This document shows, in pieces, positions 50,735 through 59,942 of a DNA stretch of 64,000 nt; positions within the stretch are counted from its first letter, which is position 1, and every line of letters begins with the position of its first letter. Both the position numbers and the translations under genes were made by a program. Location: assembly GCF_003143935.1 (NCBI RefSeq), contig NZ_QFRX01000001.1:5331383-5395382 (forward strand). The letters run 5' to 3'. This DNA comes from Streptomyces sp. Act143. GTDB lineage: Bacteria; Actinomycetota; Actinomycetes; Streptomycetales; Streptomycetaceae. The notes under the pieces were generated by a model. It did no database searches, was not told the DNA's origin, and saw nothing but the letters and a program-made list of their open reading frames with translations.

Positions 50735-53280
50735 CCATGGCACGCGGCAAGCTCCGCATCTATCTCGGCGCGGCACCCGGTGTCGGCAAGACCTACGCGA
50801 TGCTGTCCGAGGCCCACCGCCGTATCGAGCGGGGCACCGACTGTGTGGTCGCCTTCGTGGAACACCACCATCGGCCCCGCACCGAGGTGATGCTGCATGG
50901 TCTGGAACAGACTCCGCGCAAGGAACTGCAATACCGGGACAGCGTCTTCACCGAGATGGACGTGGACGCCGTCCTGGCCCGCCGGCCCCAGGTCGCCCTG
51001 GTCGACGAACTGGCCCACACCAACATCCCCGGCTCCCGCAACACCAAGCGCTGGCAGGACGTGGAGGAACTCCTGGCCGCCGGCATCGACGTCATCTCCA
51101 CGGTCAACATCCAGCACCTGGAGTCCCTGGGCGACGTGGTCGAGTCGATCACCGGGGTACGGCAGCGCGAGACGGTCCCCGACGAGGTCGTACGCCGCGC
51201 CGACCAGATCGAGCTCGTCGACATGTCCCCGCCCGCGCTGCGCCGCCGTATGGCGCACGGCAACATCTACAAGCCGGACAAGGTCGACGCGGCCCTCTCC
51301 AACTACTTCCGCCCCGGAAACCTCACCGCGCTGCGGGAGCTGGCGCTGCTGTGGGTGGCCGACCGGGTGGACGCCTATCTGACCGAGTACCGCAGCGAAC
51401 ACCAGGTCTCCACCATCTGGGGTTCACGCGAGCGGATCGTCGTCGGCCTGACGGGCGGTCCGGAAGGACGGACGCTGATACGGCGGGCCGCCCGGCTCGC
51501 CGAGAAGGGCGCCGGCGGCGAGGTGCTGGCCGTCTACATCTCCCGCAGTGACGGCCTCACCGCCGCCTCGCCCAAGGAACTCGCCGTCCAGCGCACTCTC
51601 GTCGAGGACCTCGGCGGCACCTTCCACCACGTCGTCGGCGAGGACATCCCGGCCGCGCTGCTCGACTTCTCGCGCGGGGTCAACGCCACCCAGATCGTGC
51701 TGGGCGTCTCCCGCCGGAAAGGCTGGCAGTACGTCTTCGGTCCCGGCGTCGGCGCCACGGTCGCCCGGGACTCAGGACCCGACCTCGACGTGCATCTGAT
51801 CACCCACGACGAGGCCGGCAAGGGGCGCGGACTCCCGGTCAACCGGGGTGCGCTGCTGGGCCGTTCCCGCGTGATCTGGGGGTGGACGGTCGGCCTCGGC
51901 GGGCCGGTGCTGCTGACCTGGCTGCTGCGTGGTGTGGCCCCGGACGTCGGGCTCGCCAACGACATGCTGCTGTTCCTGACGCTGACGGTGGCGGCCGCCA
52001 TCCTCGGCGGACTCTTCCCCGCGCTGGCCTCGGCGGCGGTCGGCTCCCTGCTGCTGAACTGGTACTTCACCCCGCCCGTCCACACCTTCACGATCGCCGA
52101 CCCGAAGAACATCGTCGCCATCGCGATCTTCGTCGGGGTCGCCGTGTCCGTCGCCTCGGTCGTCGATCTCGCCGCCCGCCGCACCCACCAGGCCGCCCGT
52201 CTGCGCGCCGAGTCGGAGATCCTCTCCTTCCTGGCGGGGAACGTGCTGCGCGGCGAGACCAGCCTGGATGAACTGCTCGAACGGGTCCGCGAGACCTTCG
52301 GCATGGAGTCCGTGGCGCTGCTGGAACGAGAGAGCGAGGTGCTGCCCTGGACCTGCGCCGGGAGCGTGGGCTCGCGGCCCTGCGCGGTTCCGGACGACGC
52401 GGACGTCGAGGTGCCGGTCGGTGACCACATGGCGCTCGCGCTGACGGGCCGGGTGCTGCCGGCCGAGGACCGCCGCGTCCTCGCGGCCTTCGCCGCGCAG
52501 GCCGTCGTGGTCCTGGACCGGCGGCGCCTCCAGGAGGAGGCCGACCGGTCGCGGGCCCTGGCCGAGGGCAACCGCATCCGCACCGCCCTGCTGGCCGCCG
52601 TCAGCCACGACCTGCGCACCCCGCTGGCCGGGATCAAGGCCGCGGTCACGTCTTTGCGTTCGGACGACGTCGATTGGTCGCAGGAGGATCAGGCGGAACT
52701 GCTGGAGTCCATCGAGGACGGCGCCGACCGCCTCGACAACCTCGTCGGCAACCTCCTCGACATGTCCCGCCTCCAGACCGGCACCGTCACGCCGATCATC
52801 CGCGAGACCGACCTCGACGAGGTCATCCCGATGGCGCTCGGCGGCGTCCCCGAGGACAGCGTCGACCTCGACATCCCCGAGACCCTGCCCATGGTCGCCG
52901 TCGACCGGGGGCTGCTCGAACGGGCCGTCGCCAACATCGTCGAGAACGCCGTCAAGTACAGCCCGCCGGGCGAGACGGTCCTGGTGTCCGCGAGCGCCCT
53001 GGCCGACCGCGTCGAGGTGCGCGTGGTCGACCGCGGTCCGGGCGTCCCCGACGAGGCCAAGGACCGCATCTTCGAACCCTTCCAGCGCTACGGCGACTCC
53101 CCGCGAGGTGCCGGAGTCGGCCTCGGTCTCGCGGTCGCCCGAGGCTTCACCGAGGCGATGGCCGGCACGATCCACGCCGAGGACACCCCGGGCGGCGGCC
53201 TCACCATGGTCCTGTCCCTGAGCACGGCACCACAGCGCCGACCCGAGCAGCCGGATGTGTCGGCGACGGCCACGTCTTGA
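50731..53280 (+). CDS. kdpD: KdpD sensor kinase
   Basis: 849 residues. Walker A (GAAPGVGKTY) and VDELAHTN in the KdpD domain; a USP-like domain (~240-360); DUF4118 with four helices (NWYFTPPVHTFTI); a GAF-like section; HisKA with LAAVSHDLRTPLAGIK (His ~659); HATPase with NIVENAVKYSPPGE and GVGLGLAVARGF. It senses K+ limitation or turgor and phosphorylates KdpE. ATG at 50731 overlaps the kdpE stop; a second ATG two codons on (50737) is equally open. It is about 50-60% similar by eye to the first KdpD copy at 38992. Confidence 0.95.
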   Translation: MTMARGKLRIYLGAAPGVGKTYAMLSEAHRRIERGTDCVVAFVEHHHRPRTEVMLHGLEQTPRKELQYRDSVFTEMDVDAVLARRPQVALVDELAHTNIPGSRNTKRWQDVEELLAAGIDVISTVNIQHLESLGDVVESITGVRQRETVPDEVVRRADQIELVDMSPPALRRRMAHGNIYKPDKVDAALSNYFRPGNLTALRELALLWVADRVDAYLTEYRSEHQVSTIWGSRERIVVGLTGGPEGRTLIRRAARLAEKGAGGEVLAVYISRSDGLTAASPKELAVQRTLVEDLGGTFHHVVGEDIPAALLDFSRGVNATQIVLGVSRRKGWQYVFGPGVGATVARDSGPDLDVHLITHDEAGKGRGLPVNRGALLGRSRVIWGWTVGLGGPVLLTWLLRGVAPDVGLANDMLLFLTLTVAAAILGGLFPALASAAVGSLLLNWYFTPPVHTFTIADPKNIVAIAIFVGVAVSVASVVDLAARRTHQAARLRAESEILSFLAGNVLRGETSLDELLERVRETFGMESVALLERESEVLPWTCAGSVGSRPCAVPDDADVEVPVGDHMALALTGRVLPAEDRRVLAAFAAQAVVVLDRRRLQEEADRSRALAEGNRIRTALLAAVSHDLRTPLAGIKAAVTSLRSDDVDWSQEDQAELLESIEDGADRLDNLVGNLLDMSRLQTGTVTPIIRETDLDEVIPMALGGVPEDSVDLDIPETLPMVAVDRGLLERAVANIVENAVKYSPPGETVLVSASALADRVEVRVVDRGPGVPDEAKDRIFEPFQRYGDSPRGAGVGLGLAVARGFTEAMAGTIHAEDTPGGGLTMVLSLSTAPQRRPEQPDVSATATS

Positions 53281-53282
53281 GA

Positions 53283-54435
53283 GTGGGGGCGTCCTTGACG
53301 TGGCCGCAGCCTGTCGCGTCCCGGGCGCCGGACGGCACGCTCGCGGCACCGGAGACCGCCGGTTGCGGCCGTGTTGTGAGCATGGTGACCAGGCACCCCG
53401 CCGTCCTCGACGCCGCCCACCAGGCGTCGCGCGACTACGGCCCGCTCACCGCCGACTCGCCCGCCCTGGGAGGCGCCACCCCGCTGAGCAAAGCCCTGGA
53501 GGCCGGTCTCGCCGAGGCCCTGCGCACCGAGCACGTCATGCTTTTCCCGACCGGCTGGGCCTCCGGCTTCGGCACCATACGGGCGCTCGTGCACCGCCGT
53601 GACCACATCCTCCTCGAGAGGCTCTCCCACGACTCGCTGCGCCAGGGCGCCGCCGCCAGCGGAGCCACGGTGGACTTCTTCCGCCACCTCGACAACGACG
53701 CCGTCCGCCGCCACCTCACCGGCATCCGCGCCACCGACACCAAGAACGCCGTCCTCGTCGTCACCGAGGGTGTCCTCTCCATGGACTCCGATACCCCGCG
53801 ACTGGACGAACTCCTCGGCATCTGCCGGGAGTTCGGCGCCCAGTTCATGGTCGACGTGGCCCACGACTCCGGCGCCATGGGCGAGCGCGGCGGCGGCCAG
53901 CCGGAGGTGCACGGCATCCTCGGCGAGGTCGACGTTCGTCGTCGGCGCGTTCTCGAAGACCTTCGCGACGACCGGCGGCTTCCTGGCCACACCGTCGGCC
54001 TCCGCGCGCGAGTGTGTCCGGATGTTCGGCGGCCCGCAGACCTTCTCCAGCGCCATCACCCCCGTGCAGACGGCGGTGGCCCTGGCGGCACTCGGCGTCG
54101 TCACCTCACCCGAGAGCACGCGGCGCCGTGCGGCGGTCAGGCCGGTCGCGACCCGGCTGCGCGAGGGCCTCACGGCCCGCGGCCCGGAGGTCATGGGCGA
54201 CGTGGTCTGCCCGGTCGTCCCCGTCCTCATCGGCGACACCCCGACCGGCCGTACCGCCTCCGGCCTCATCGCCCGCGCCGGCCTGGTCGCCCACCTCGTC
54301 GAACAGCCCGCGGTCGCCTCGGACGCGTCCCGCTTCCGTATGCAGGCCATGGCGGACCACACCGACGAGGACATCGCCACCGCGATCGACATCCTCGACA
54401 CCTGCATCCGCGAAGCCCGCCTGACGGCTCACTGA
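53283..54435 (+). pseudogene. Frameshifted PLP-dependent aminotransferase (AONS/KBL-like)
   Basis: Two frames together read as one 2-oxoamine synthase-type protein. The first ends at about 53935 (GILGEVD then VRRRR, out of family). The second resumes at VVGAFSKTFATTGGFLA, the PLP-lysine motif, and runs to 54435. One base appears gained or lost near 53930-53940. The first ~60 residues of the family are also missing before TRHPAVLDAA. It could be a true pseudogene or a sequencing error. It follows kdpD by 2 nt but is not a kdp gene. Confidence 0.7.
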
Positions 54436-54450
54436 AGCTGACGGTGCGGC

Positions 54451-54480
54451 GCTGGATGGCACTAGATGGTGCCATCCAGC
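54451..54480 (+). terminator. Perfect 12-bp hairpin
   Basis: GCTGGATGGCAC (54451-54462) pairs with GTGCCATCCAGC (54469-54480), 6-nt loop, just after the broken aminotransferase. Its right arm also contains one copy of the TGGTGCCA element repeated 100 bp downstream. Confidence 0.6.
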
Positions 54481-54556
54481 GCCATTCCATGTTTATGCAG
54501 GTGAGGTGCCTTCGGTCTCCTTGAATCTCGGTTTGGCAACCTCGGGTGGTTGCGTG

Positions 54557-54586
54557 TGGCGCCAGCATGGTGCCATCATGGCGCCA
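54557..54586. promoter_or_regulatory. Three phased TGGYGCCA repeats over the start codon
   Basis: TGGCGCCA (54557), TGGTGCCA (54568) and TGGCGCCA (54579) recur every 11 bp and run into the ATG at 54586. Ribbon-helix-helix proteins bind such short tandem repeats, so this is probably an autoregulatory operator. Confidence 0.6.
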
Positions 54587-55101
54587 TGGACCTCACCCCG
54601 TACGTCGACAACCTCCGCCGCGAACTCGCGGTGGCTGCCGAAGCCGGAGGCGTCGAAGCCCGCGAGCTGGCCGAGAGGCTGACCGCTCCCCTGGAGTCGG
54701 CGACCCGGCTGGTCATGCTCAACGTGCTCTCCGCGGCGATGGACGAGATCACCCGCGAACTCGCCCCTGGTTCGGTCGACGTACGACTGCGCGGACTCGA
54801 TCCCGACTTCGTGGTGACACTGCCGTCCACCGAGGACGCCGCCCCGGTGGCGCCGGCCGCACCCTTCGAACCGGTCACGACCCCGGCCGCCGACGCGGAC
54901 GAGGGCGGTACCGCCCGCGTCAACCTGCGACTGCCGGCCCACCTCAAGACGCGCGCCGAGGAGGCCGCGAGCAGCGAGGGCCTGTCGGTCAACGCGTGGC
55001 TGGTGCGTGCCGTGTCCGCCGCGGTGGACGGCGGAACCCGGCCGCGCGCGGCGGGCAAGGTCCAGAACGTCGGACAGAGTTTCACGGGCTGGGTGCGCTA
55101 G
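54586..55101 (+). CDS. Ribbon-helix-helix (Arc/HicB-like) regulator
   Basis: 171 residues. An N-terminal helical region (TPYVDNLRRELAVAAEAGG) leads to a variable Pro/Ala linker, and the C-terminal ribbon-helix-helix is clear: ARVNLRLPAHLKTRAEEAASSEGLSVNAWLVRAVSAA (~120-156). Such proteins bind DNA as dimers. The start lies within the three phased repeats, indicating strong autoregulation. It precedes the DUF4097 and ABC transporter genes with the same orientation and may control them. Confidence 0.75.
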   Translation: MDLTPYVDNLRRELAVAAEAGGVEARELAERLTAPLESATRLVMLNVLSAAMDEITRELAPGSVDVRLRGLDPDFVVTLPSTEDAAPVAPAAPFEPVTTPAADADEGGTARVNLRLPAHLKTRAEEAASSEGLSVNAWLVRAVSAAVDGGTRPRAAGKVQNVGQSFTGWVR

Positions 55102-55188
55102 CCACCCCGGCCGGTACACAAAGGCACTTCACCCACACCACGTCCCACCAGCGGGGACGCTCCCACGACTCACGAGGACGGGACAGCC

Positions 55189-56031
55189 ATGCCTTCTTTC
55201 GACACCCCCGAACCGATCTCGGTCAACGCCCATGTGGCCGCCGGCTCCCTCCGGCTCACCGCCGGCGAGCGTCAGGACACCGTCGTCGAGGTGCGCCCCC
55301 GCGACCCGCAACGGGACAAGGACGTGCGGGCCGCCGAGCAGACCGAGGTCACCTTCGCCGGCGGCGTCCTGACCGTCAGGACGAAGGAGCGCCGCATGAT
55401 CGGACCCTCCGGCGTCGCCGACGTGACGGTCGAACTGCCCACCGGGTCAAGCGTCGAGGTGACCGGCGCCTGGGCCCAGGTGCTCGGTGAGGGGCGGCTC
55501 GGCGAGGTCCGGGTGAAGACCTCTGTCGGTGATGTCCGCCTCGACACCACGGGGCCGGTCGAGCTGACCGCCTCCCACGGCTCGGTCGTGGTCGACCGGA
55601 TCGAGGGCAGGGCCGAGATCACCACCAGCTCCGGCAATCTGCGCGTCGGCACGGTCGACGGTTCCGCCGTCCTGAAGAACTCCAACGGCAACACGAACGT
55701 GGGCGCGGTCTCCGGTGATCTGAAGGTGAGCGGCGCCAACGGTGCCATCGACATCTCACGCGCCGAGGCGTCGGTCACCGGAACCTCCACCAACGGTGTC
55801 CTCAGGGTCGCCGAAGTCGTGCGTGGCCAGGTCCAGTTGGAGACATCCAACGGTTCCATCGAGATCGGGATCCGGGAGGGCACCGCCGCCTGGCTCGACG
55901 TCAGCTCCCAGCGCGGGCTGGTACGCAATACCCTCACCGCCTCCGAGGCCCCGGAGCACACCGAGGACACGGTCAAGGTCCGCGCCCGGACCAGCTGGGG
56001 CAACATCGACGTCTTCCGCGCCAAGCCCTGA
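55189..56031 (+). CDS. DUF4097 beta-repeat protein
   Basis: 280 residues of beta-helix-like repeats (SVGDVRL, SHGSVVVDRI, SSGNLRVGTV, SNGNTNVGAV, ANGAIDISRA, TNGVLRVAEV, SNGSIEIGI), the DUF4097 family. No signal peptide, so cytoplasmic. ATG at 55189 after GAGGACGGGAC. Such proteins often sit beside ABC exporters, as here. Possibly a scaffold or sensor for the DrrAB-type transporter; unproven. Confidence 0.75.
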   Translation: MPSFDTPEPISVNAHVAAGSLRLTAGERQDTVVEVRPRDPQRDKDVRAAEQTEVTFAGGVLTVRTKERRMIGPSGVADVTVELPTGSSVEVTGAWAQVLGEGRLGEVRVKTSVGDVRLDTTGPVELTASHGSVVVDRIEGRAEITTSSGNLRVGTVDGSAVLKNSNGNTNVGAVSGDLKVSGANGAIDISRAEASVTGTSTNGVLRVAEVVRGQVQLETSNGSIEIGIREGTAAWLDVSSQRGLVRNTLTASEAPEHTEDTVKVRARTSWGNIDVFRAKP

Positions 56032-56101
56032 GGACCGCGCCCTTGGTCCTGTTGCATCTCCTCGTCCCTCAGCCACGTCAGCCTTCGAACGGGAGAGCCA
56101 C

Positions 56102-57094
56102 ATGCCTTCTTCTGTCATGCCCACGTCCAAGGAAAGCGGCTCTACGACGGCCGTGTCCGCCCTCGGTCTGCGCAAGTCGTACGGCGACAAGACCGTCCTC
56201 GACGGCATCGATCTGCGCATCCCGACCGGGTCGGTGTTCGCCCTGCTGGGACCCAACGGTGCCGGCAAGACCACCGCCGTGAAGATCCTCTCCACGCTCA
56301 TCGGCGCCGACGACGGCCAGGCCCAGGTCGCGGGACATGACCTGGCAACCGACCCGCAGGCCGTGCGGGCCGCGATCGGGGTCACCGGGCAGTTCTCCGC
56401 CGTGGACGGTCTGATCACCGGCGAGGAGAACATGCTCCTGATGGCCGACCTGCACCACCTCTCCAGGAGCGAAGGCCGACGCGTCGCCGCCGAACTGCTG
56501 GAGCGCTTCGACCTCACGCAGGCGGCGAAGAAGCCCGCCTCCACCTACTCCGGCGGCATGAAGCGCCGCCTCGACATCGCCATGACGCTGGTGGGAAGCC
56601 CGCGGATCATCTTCCTCGACGAGCCCACCACCGGCCTCGACCCCCGCGCCCGCCACAACATGTGGCAGATCATCCGCGAGCTGGTCTCCGGCGGTACGAC
56701 CGTCTTCCTCACCACGCAGTACCTGGACGAGGCCGACGAACTCGCCGACCGCATCGCGGTGCTGAACGAAGCCAGGATCGTCGCCGAGGGCACGCCCGAG
56801 GAGCTCAAACGGCTCATCCCCGGCGGCCATGTCCGACTCCGTTTCACCGACCCGGCCGCCTACCGCAGCGCCGCCTCCGCCCTGGGCGAGGCCGCCCACG
56901 ACGACGACGCGCTCACCCTCCAGCTCCCCAGCGACGGCAGCCAGCGCGAACTGCGCTCGATCCTCGACTGGCTGGACGCGGCCGGCGTCGAAGCCGACGA
57001 ACTGACCTTGCACACCCCCGACCTCGACGACGTCTTCTTCGCCCTGACCGGCGACACCGACCAGCCGCACCAGCCCAAGGAGTCTGCCCGATGA
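56102..57094 (+). CDS. ABC transporter ATPase, DrrA-type
   Basis: 330 residues. Walker A GPNGAGKTT (~52-60), signature YSGGMKRRLDIAM (~155-167), Walker B IIFLDEPTTGLD, and H-loop region VFLTTQYLDEADEL. The C-terminal ~90 residues are the DrrA family extension. It energises export by the membrane partner encoded next (ATGA overlap). Substrates of this family are drugs or lipids; not assignable here. Confidence 0.93.
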   Translation: MPSSVMPTSKESGSTTAVSALGLRKSYGDKTVLDGIDLRIPTGSVFALLGPNGAGKTTAVKILSTLIGADDGQAQVAGHDLATDPQAVRAAIGVTGQFSAVDGLITGEENMLLMADLHHLSRSEGRRVAAELLERFDLTQAAKKPASTYSGGMKRRLDIAMTLVGSPRIIFLDEPTTGLDPRARHNMWQIIRELVSGGTTVFLTTQYLDEADELADRIAVLNEARIVAEGTPEELKRLIPGGHVRLRFTDPAAYRSAASALGEAAHDDDALTLQLPSDGSQRELRSILDWLDAAGVEADELTLHTPDLDDVFFALTGDTDQPHQPKESAR

Positions 57095-57882
57095 GCGCCC
57101 TCTCCGTCGCCGTGCGCGACTCGTCCACGATGCTGCGCCGCAACCTCCTCCATGCCCGGCGCTACCCGTCCATGACGCTGAATCTGCTGCTCACACCCGT
57201 CGTGCTGCTGCTGCTCTTCGTCTACATCTTCGGCGGCACCATGAGCGCCGGCCTCGGAGACGGCGGTGGCGGCAGGTCCGAGTACCTCGCCTATCTCGTT
57301 CCCGGCATCCTGATGCTGACCATCGGCGGCACCACGATCGGCACGGCTGTGTCCGTCTCCATGGACATGACCGAGGGAATCATCGCCCGCTTCCGCACGA
57401 TGGCGATCCACCGCGGGTCGGTGCTCATCGGGCACGTCATCGGCAGCGTCCTGCAGTGCGTGATGAGCGTGGTCCTCGTCGGGGCCGTCGCCGCGGCGAT
57501 CGGGTTCCGCTCCACGAACGCCACCGTCCTGGAGTGGATCCTGGCGTTCGGACTGCTGGCCCTCGTAGCCCTGGCCCTGACCTGGATCGCGGTCGGCCTG
57601 GGTCTGTCCAGTCCGAACCCGGAGGCGGCCAGCAACAACGCGATGCCGCTGATGATCCTGCCCCTCCTCTCCAGCGCCTTCGTGCCGGTCGACGCGATGC
57701 CGGGCTGGTTTCAGCCGATCGCCGAGTACCAGCCCTTCACCCCGGCCATCGAAACCCTGCGCGGACTGCTCCTCGGCACAGAGATCGGCAACAACGGCTG
57801 GATCACCGTCGCCTGGTGCGTGGGCCTGGCCGCGCTCGGCTACCTCTGGTCCACGTCGCTGTTCGACCGCGACCCGAGGTAG
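57091..57882 (+). CDS. ABC transporter permease, DrrB-type
   Basis: 263 residues with six membrane helices (LNLLLTPVVLLLLFVYIFGG at the start; ILAFGLLALVALALTWIAV later) and the ABC-2 motif SNNAMPLMILPLLSSAFVPVDAMPG. It overlaps the ATPase gene by 4 nt. Together they form a two-component exporter. The 220 bp after it (57883-58101) hold no gene. Confidence 0.9.
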   Translation: MSALSVAVRDSSTMLRRNLLHARRYPSMTLNLLLTPVVLLLLFVYIFGGTMSAGLGDGGGGRSEYLAYLVPGILMLTIGGTTIGTAVSVSMDMTEGIIARFRTMAIHRGSVLIGHVIGSVLQCVMSVVLVGAVAAAIGFRSTNATVLEWILAFGLLALVALALTWIAVGLGLSSPNPEAASNNAMPLMILPLLSSAFVPVDAMPGWFQPIAEYQPFTPAIETLRGLLLGTEIGNNGWITVAWCVGLAALGYLWSTSLFDRDPR

Positions 57883-58101
57883 GAAGTCGGCGGGCTCAGG
57901 CCAAGTCGCCCTTTGCGTAAGCGACTTGCTCCCCGCTTGCTTCGACTGTGGCGCAGGTCACGCAAAGCGTGTCTCGCCATTTGAGACATCGGCGGGTCGG
58001 CGCGTCGAAGTCGCCACTTGAATGCACTCGAAGGGCCTCGCGGGCCTCCACTTAGGGCACGCGGAGGGCACGGGGCCCCTGAATTGGACTAGATAACAAA
58101 C

Positions 58102-58128
58102 AAACCCCAGGACGATGGCCTGGGGTTT
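58102..58128 (-). terminator. Terminator of tRNA-Gly
   Basis: On the minus strand, AAACCCCAGG pairs with CCTGGGGTTT around a 7-nt loop, then T-rich TTTGTTTGTTATC. It ends tRNA transcription 6 bp past the CCA end. Confidence 0.85.
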
Positions 58129-58133
58129 CTCTC

Positions 58134-58207
58134 TGGAGCGGGTGACGAGAATCGAACTCGCGCTCTCAGCTTGGGAAGCTGATGTTCTACCATTAAACTA
58201 CACCCGC
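58134..58207 (-). tRNA. tRNA-Gly (CCC)
   Basis: A complete cloverleaf with an encoded CCA end: acceptor GCGGGTG/CACCCGC, D arm TAGTTTAATGGTAGA, anticodon loop TTCCCAA (anticodon CCC, reads GGG), T arm GAGTTCGATTCTC. Its 3' half from the anticodon loop on is duplicated exactly at 2583-2624. Confidence 0.95.
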
Positions 58208-58480
58208 GTAAGACGCCGGTTCGACCCGGTGTCGTAATGCCTCGTCACTGTACCTCATGTCAGACCCCCGGCGCCGAAGCCGTGGGGTCTGAGTGCGTTT
58301 CAGGGGTGTGACAGGGCTGCGGGGGGCCGGAGTTGGGGCGTACCGTGGAGGGGTGGGAGAGGGTCCGGGAGTGGCCGGAGTGCCGCCTGGAGAGTCGTTC
58401 CTTCCATCCCGTAATGTGGCATTTGTCGTCCGGCGAGCAGCAGCCGGACGAGGCTCTTGGGGAAGGGACTCTGGGACTTG

Positions 58481-58639
58481 ATGGAACGCACCGTCGTCCG
58501 TTGTGCCGATGGGCACGTGTTCAGCACCGCTTCGTTCCCGATGCAGCAGGCCGAGCGGCTCGGCCCCGGTCGGCTGGTCCGATGTCCACGGTGTGCTCGG
58601 CTTCGCAGCGTCGTGCCGGTGACCTTGGAGAAGCAGTAG
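58481..58639 (+). CDS. Small zinc-ribbon protein
   Basis: 52 residues: MERTVVRCADGHVFSTASFP, then CPRCARLRSVVP with one CxxC and an upstream Cys-x5-His, probably one zinc site. A common small Streptomyces protein; function unknown. The ATG at 58481 has GGGAC 4-8 nt upstream; a TTG eight codons earlier is possible. The region 58208-58480 holds no gene. Confidence 0.65.
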   Translation: MERTVVRCADGHVFSTASFPMQQAERLGPGRLVRCPRCARLRSVVPVTLEKQ

Positions 58640-58670
58640 CCGCAGCGGCAGTCAGCGCAGTAGTCGGAGC

Positions 58671-58701
58671 AGTGGTCAGAGTGGTGGTCAGAGTGGTGGT
58701 C
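58671..58701. repeat. Short tandem repeat GTGGTCAGA
   Basis: A 12-bp unit AGAGTGGTGGTC is repeated about two and a half times between the zinc-ribbon and dcd genes. Probably replication slippage; no function evident. Confidence 0.6.
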
Positions 58702-58781
58702 GCAGGAGCGGTCACCGGGCAGTGAGACAGGCGCGCGGCGTCCGATTCGGTCGGTCCGCGCGCCTTGCGTATCCTCGGGAC

Positions 58782-59357
58782 GTGCTTCTCTCAGACAAGG
58801 ACATCCGGGCCGAGATCGACGCCGGGCGGGTACGGATCGATCCCTACGACGAATCCATGGTGCAGCCGTCGAGTATCGACGTGCGCCTCGATCGCTACTT
58901 CCGGGTGTTCGAGAACCACCGGTACCCGCACATCGACCCCTCCATCGAGCAGGGCGACCTGACGCGGCTGGTGGAGCCGGAGGGCGACGAGCCGTTCATC
59001 CTGCACCCCGGGGAGTTCGTGCTCGCGTCGACGTACGAGGTCATCACCCTTCCCGACGACCTCGCCTCCCGCCTGGAGGGCAAGTCCTCGCTCGGGCGGC
59101 TCGGGCTCGTCACCCACTCCACCGCCGGGTTCATCGACCCCGGTTTCAGCGGACACGTCACGCTGGAGCTGTCCAACCTCGCCACCCTCCCCATCAAGCT
59201 GTGGCCCGGCATGAAGATCGGCCAGCTGTGCATGTTCCGGCTGTCCTCGCCGGCCGAGTTCCCCTACGGCAGCGAGCGCTACGGCTCCCGGTACCAGGGG
59301 CAGCGCGGGCCCACCGCCTCCCGCTCCTTCCTCAACTTCCACCGGACCCAGGTGTGA
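58782..59357 (+). CDS. dcd: dCTP deaminase
   Basis: 191 residues, the usual length. LLSDKDIRAEI opens the protein. Conserved blocks: QPSSIDVRL, EGKSSLGRLGLVTHSTAGFIDPGFSGHVTLELSN and a C-terminal YGSRYQGQ. It deaminates dCTP to dUTP for thymidylate synthesis. The start is GTG at 58782 (an ATG-less frame); the ribosome site is weak. A phosphoribosyltransferase gene follows 2 nt later. Confidence 0.96.
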   Translation: MLLSDKDIRAEIDAGRVRIDPYDESMVQPSSIDVRLDRYFRVFENHRYPHIDPSIEQGDLTRLVEPEGDEPFILHPGEFVLASTYEVITLPDDLASRLEGKSSLGRLGLVTHSTAGFIDPGFSGHVTLELSNLATLPIKLWPGMKIGQLCMFRLSSPAEFPYGSERYGSRYQGQRGPTASRSFLNFHRTQV

Positions 59358-59359
59358 GC

Positions 59360-59863
59360 ATGAGTGACGCAGCGGTACGGGAGAACCTGACCTACGAGCG
59401 CTTCGGCACCGCCGTCCGTGAGCTCGCGCAGACCATCGCCGACGACGGGTACGAGCCCGACGTCGTGCTCAGCATCGCGCGGGGCGGGGTCTTCGTCGCG
59501 GGCGGGCTCGCCTACGCCCTCGACTGCAAGAACATCCACCTCGTGAACGTGGAGTTCTACACGGGGGTGGGGACGACCCTCGAAATGCCGGTCATGCTGG
59601 CCCCCGTCCCCAACGTCATCGACTTCTCCGACAAGAAGGTCCTGATCACCGACGACGTCGCCGACACCGGCAAGACGCTCAAGCTGGTCCGCGACTTCTG
59701 CCTCGACCACGTCGCCGAGGTGCGCTCCGCCGTCGTCTACGAGAAGTCCCACTCCCTCGTGAAGTGCGAGTACGTCTGGAAGCGCACCGACGACTGGATC
59801 AACTTCCCGTGGTCCGTCGAACCCCCGGTGATCAAGCGGACAGGGCAGGTGCTTGATGCCTGA
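59360..59863 (+). CDS. Phosphoribosyltransferase
   Basis: 167 residues. The PRPP-binding motif VLITDDVADTGKT is at about residues 91-103, with SIARGGVFVAGGL as the loop before it. It belongs to the hypoxanthine/xanthine-guanine type, a purine salvage enzyme; the exact base is not determined. ATG 2 nt after the dcd stop (TGAGCATG), so one operon. Confidence 0.88.
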   Translation: MSDAAVRENLTYERFGTAVRELAQTIADDGYEPDVVLSIARGGVFVAGGLAYALDCKNIHLVNVEFYTGVGTTLEMPVMLAPVPNVIDFSDKKVLITDDVADTGKTLKLVRDFCLDHVAEVRSAVVYEKSHSLVKCEYVWKRTDDWINFPWSVEPPVIKRTGQVLDA

Positions 59864-59942
59864 GTTGTTGTGACAGTGCTGTGGCAGAGTCGTTGAAATA
59901 GCGACATGGTTGGGGGATGGTCGGCGGCTTACGCTCCCCTGT

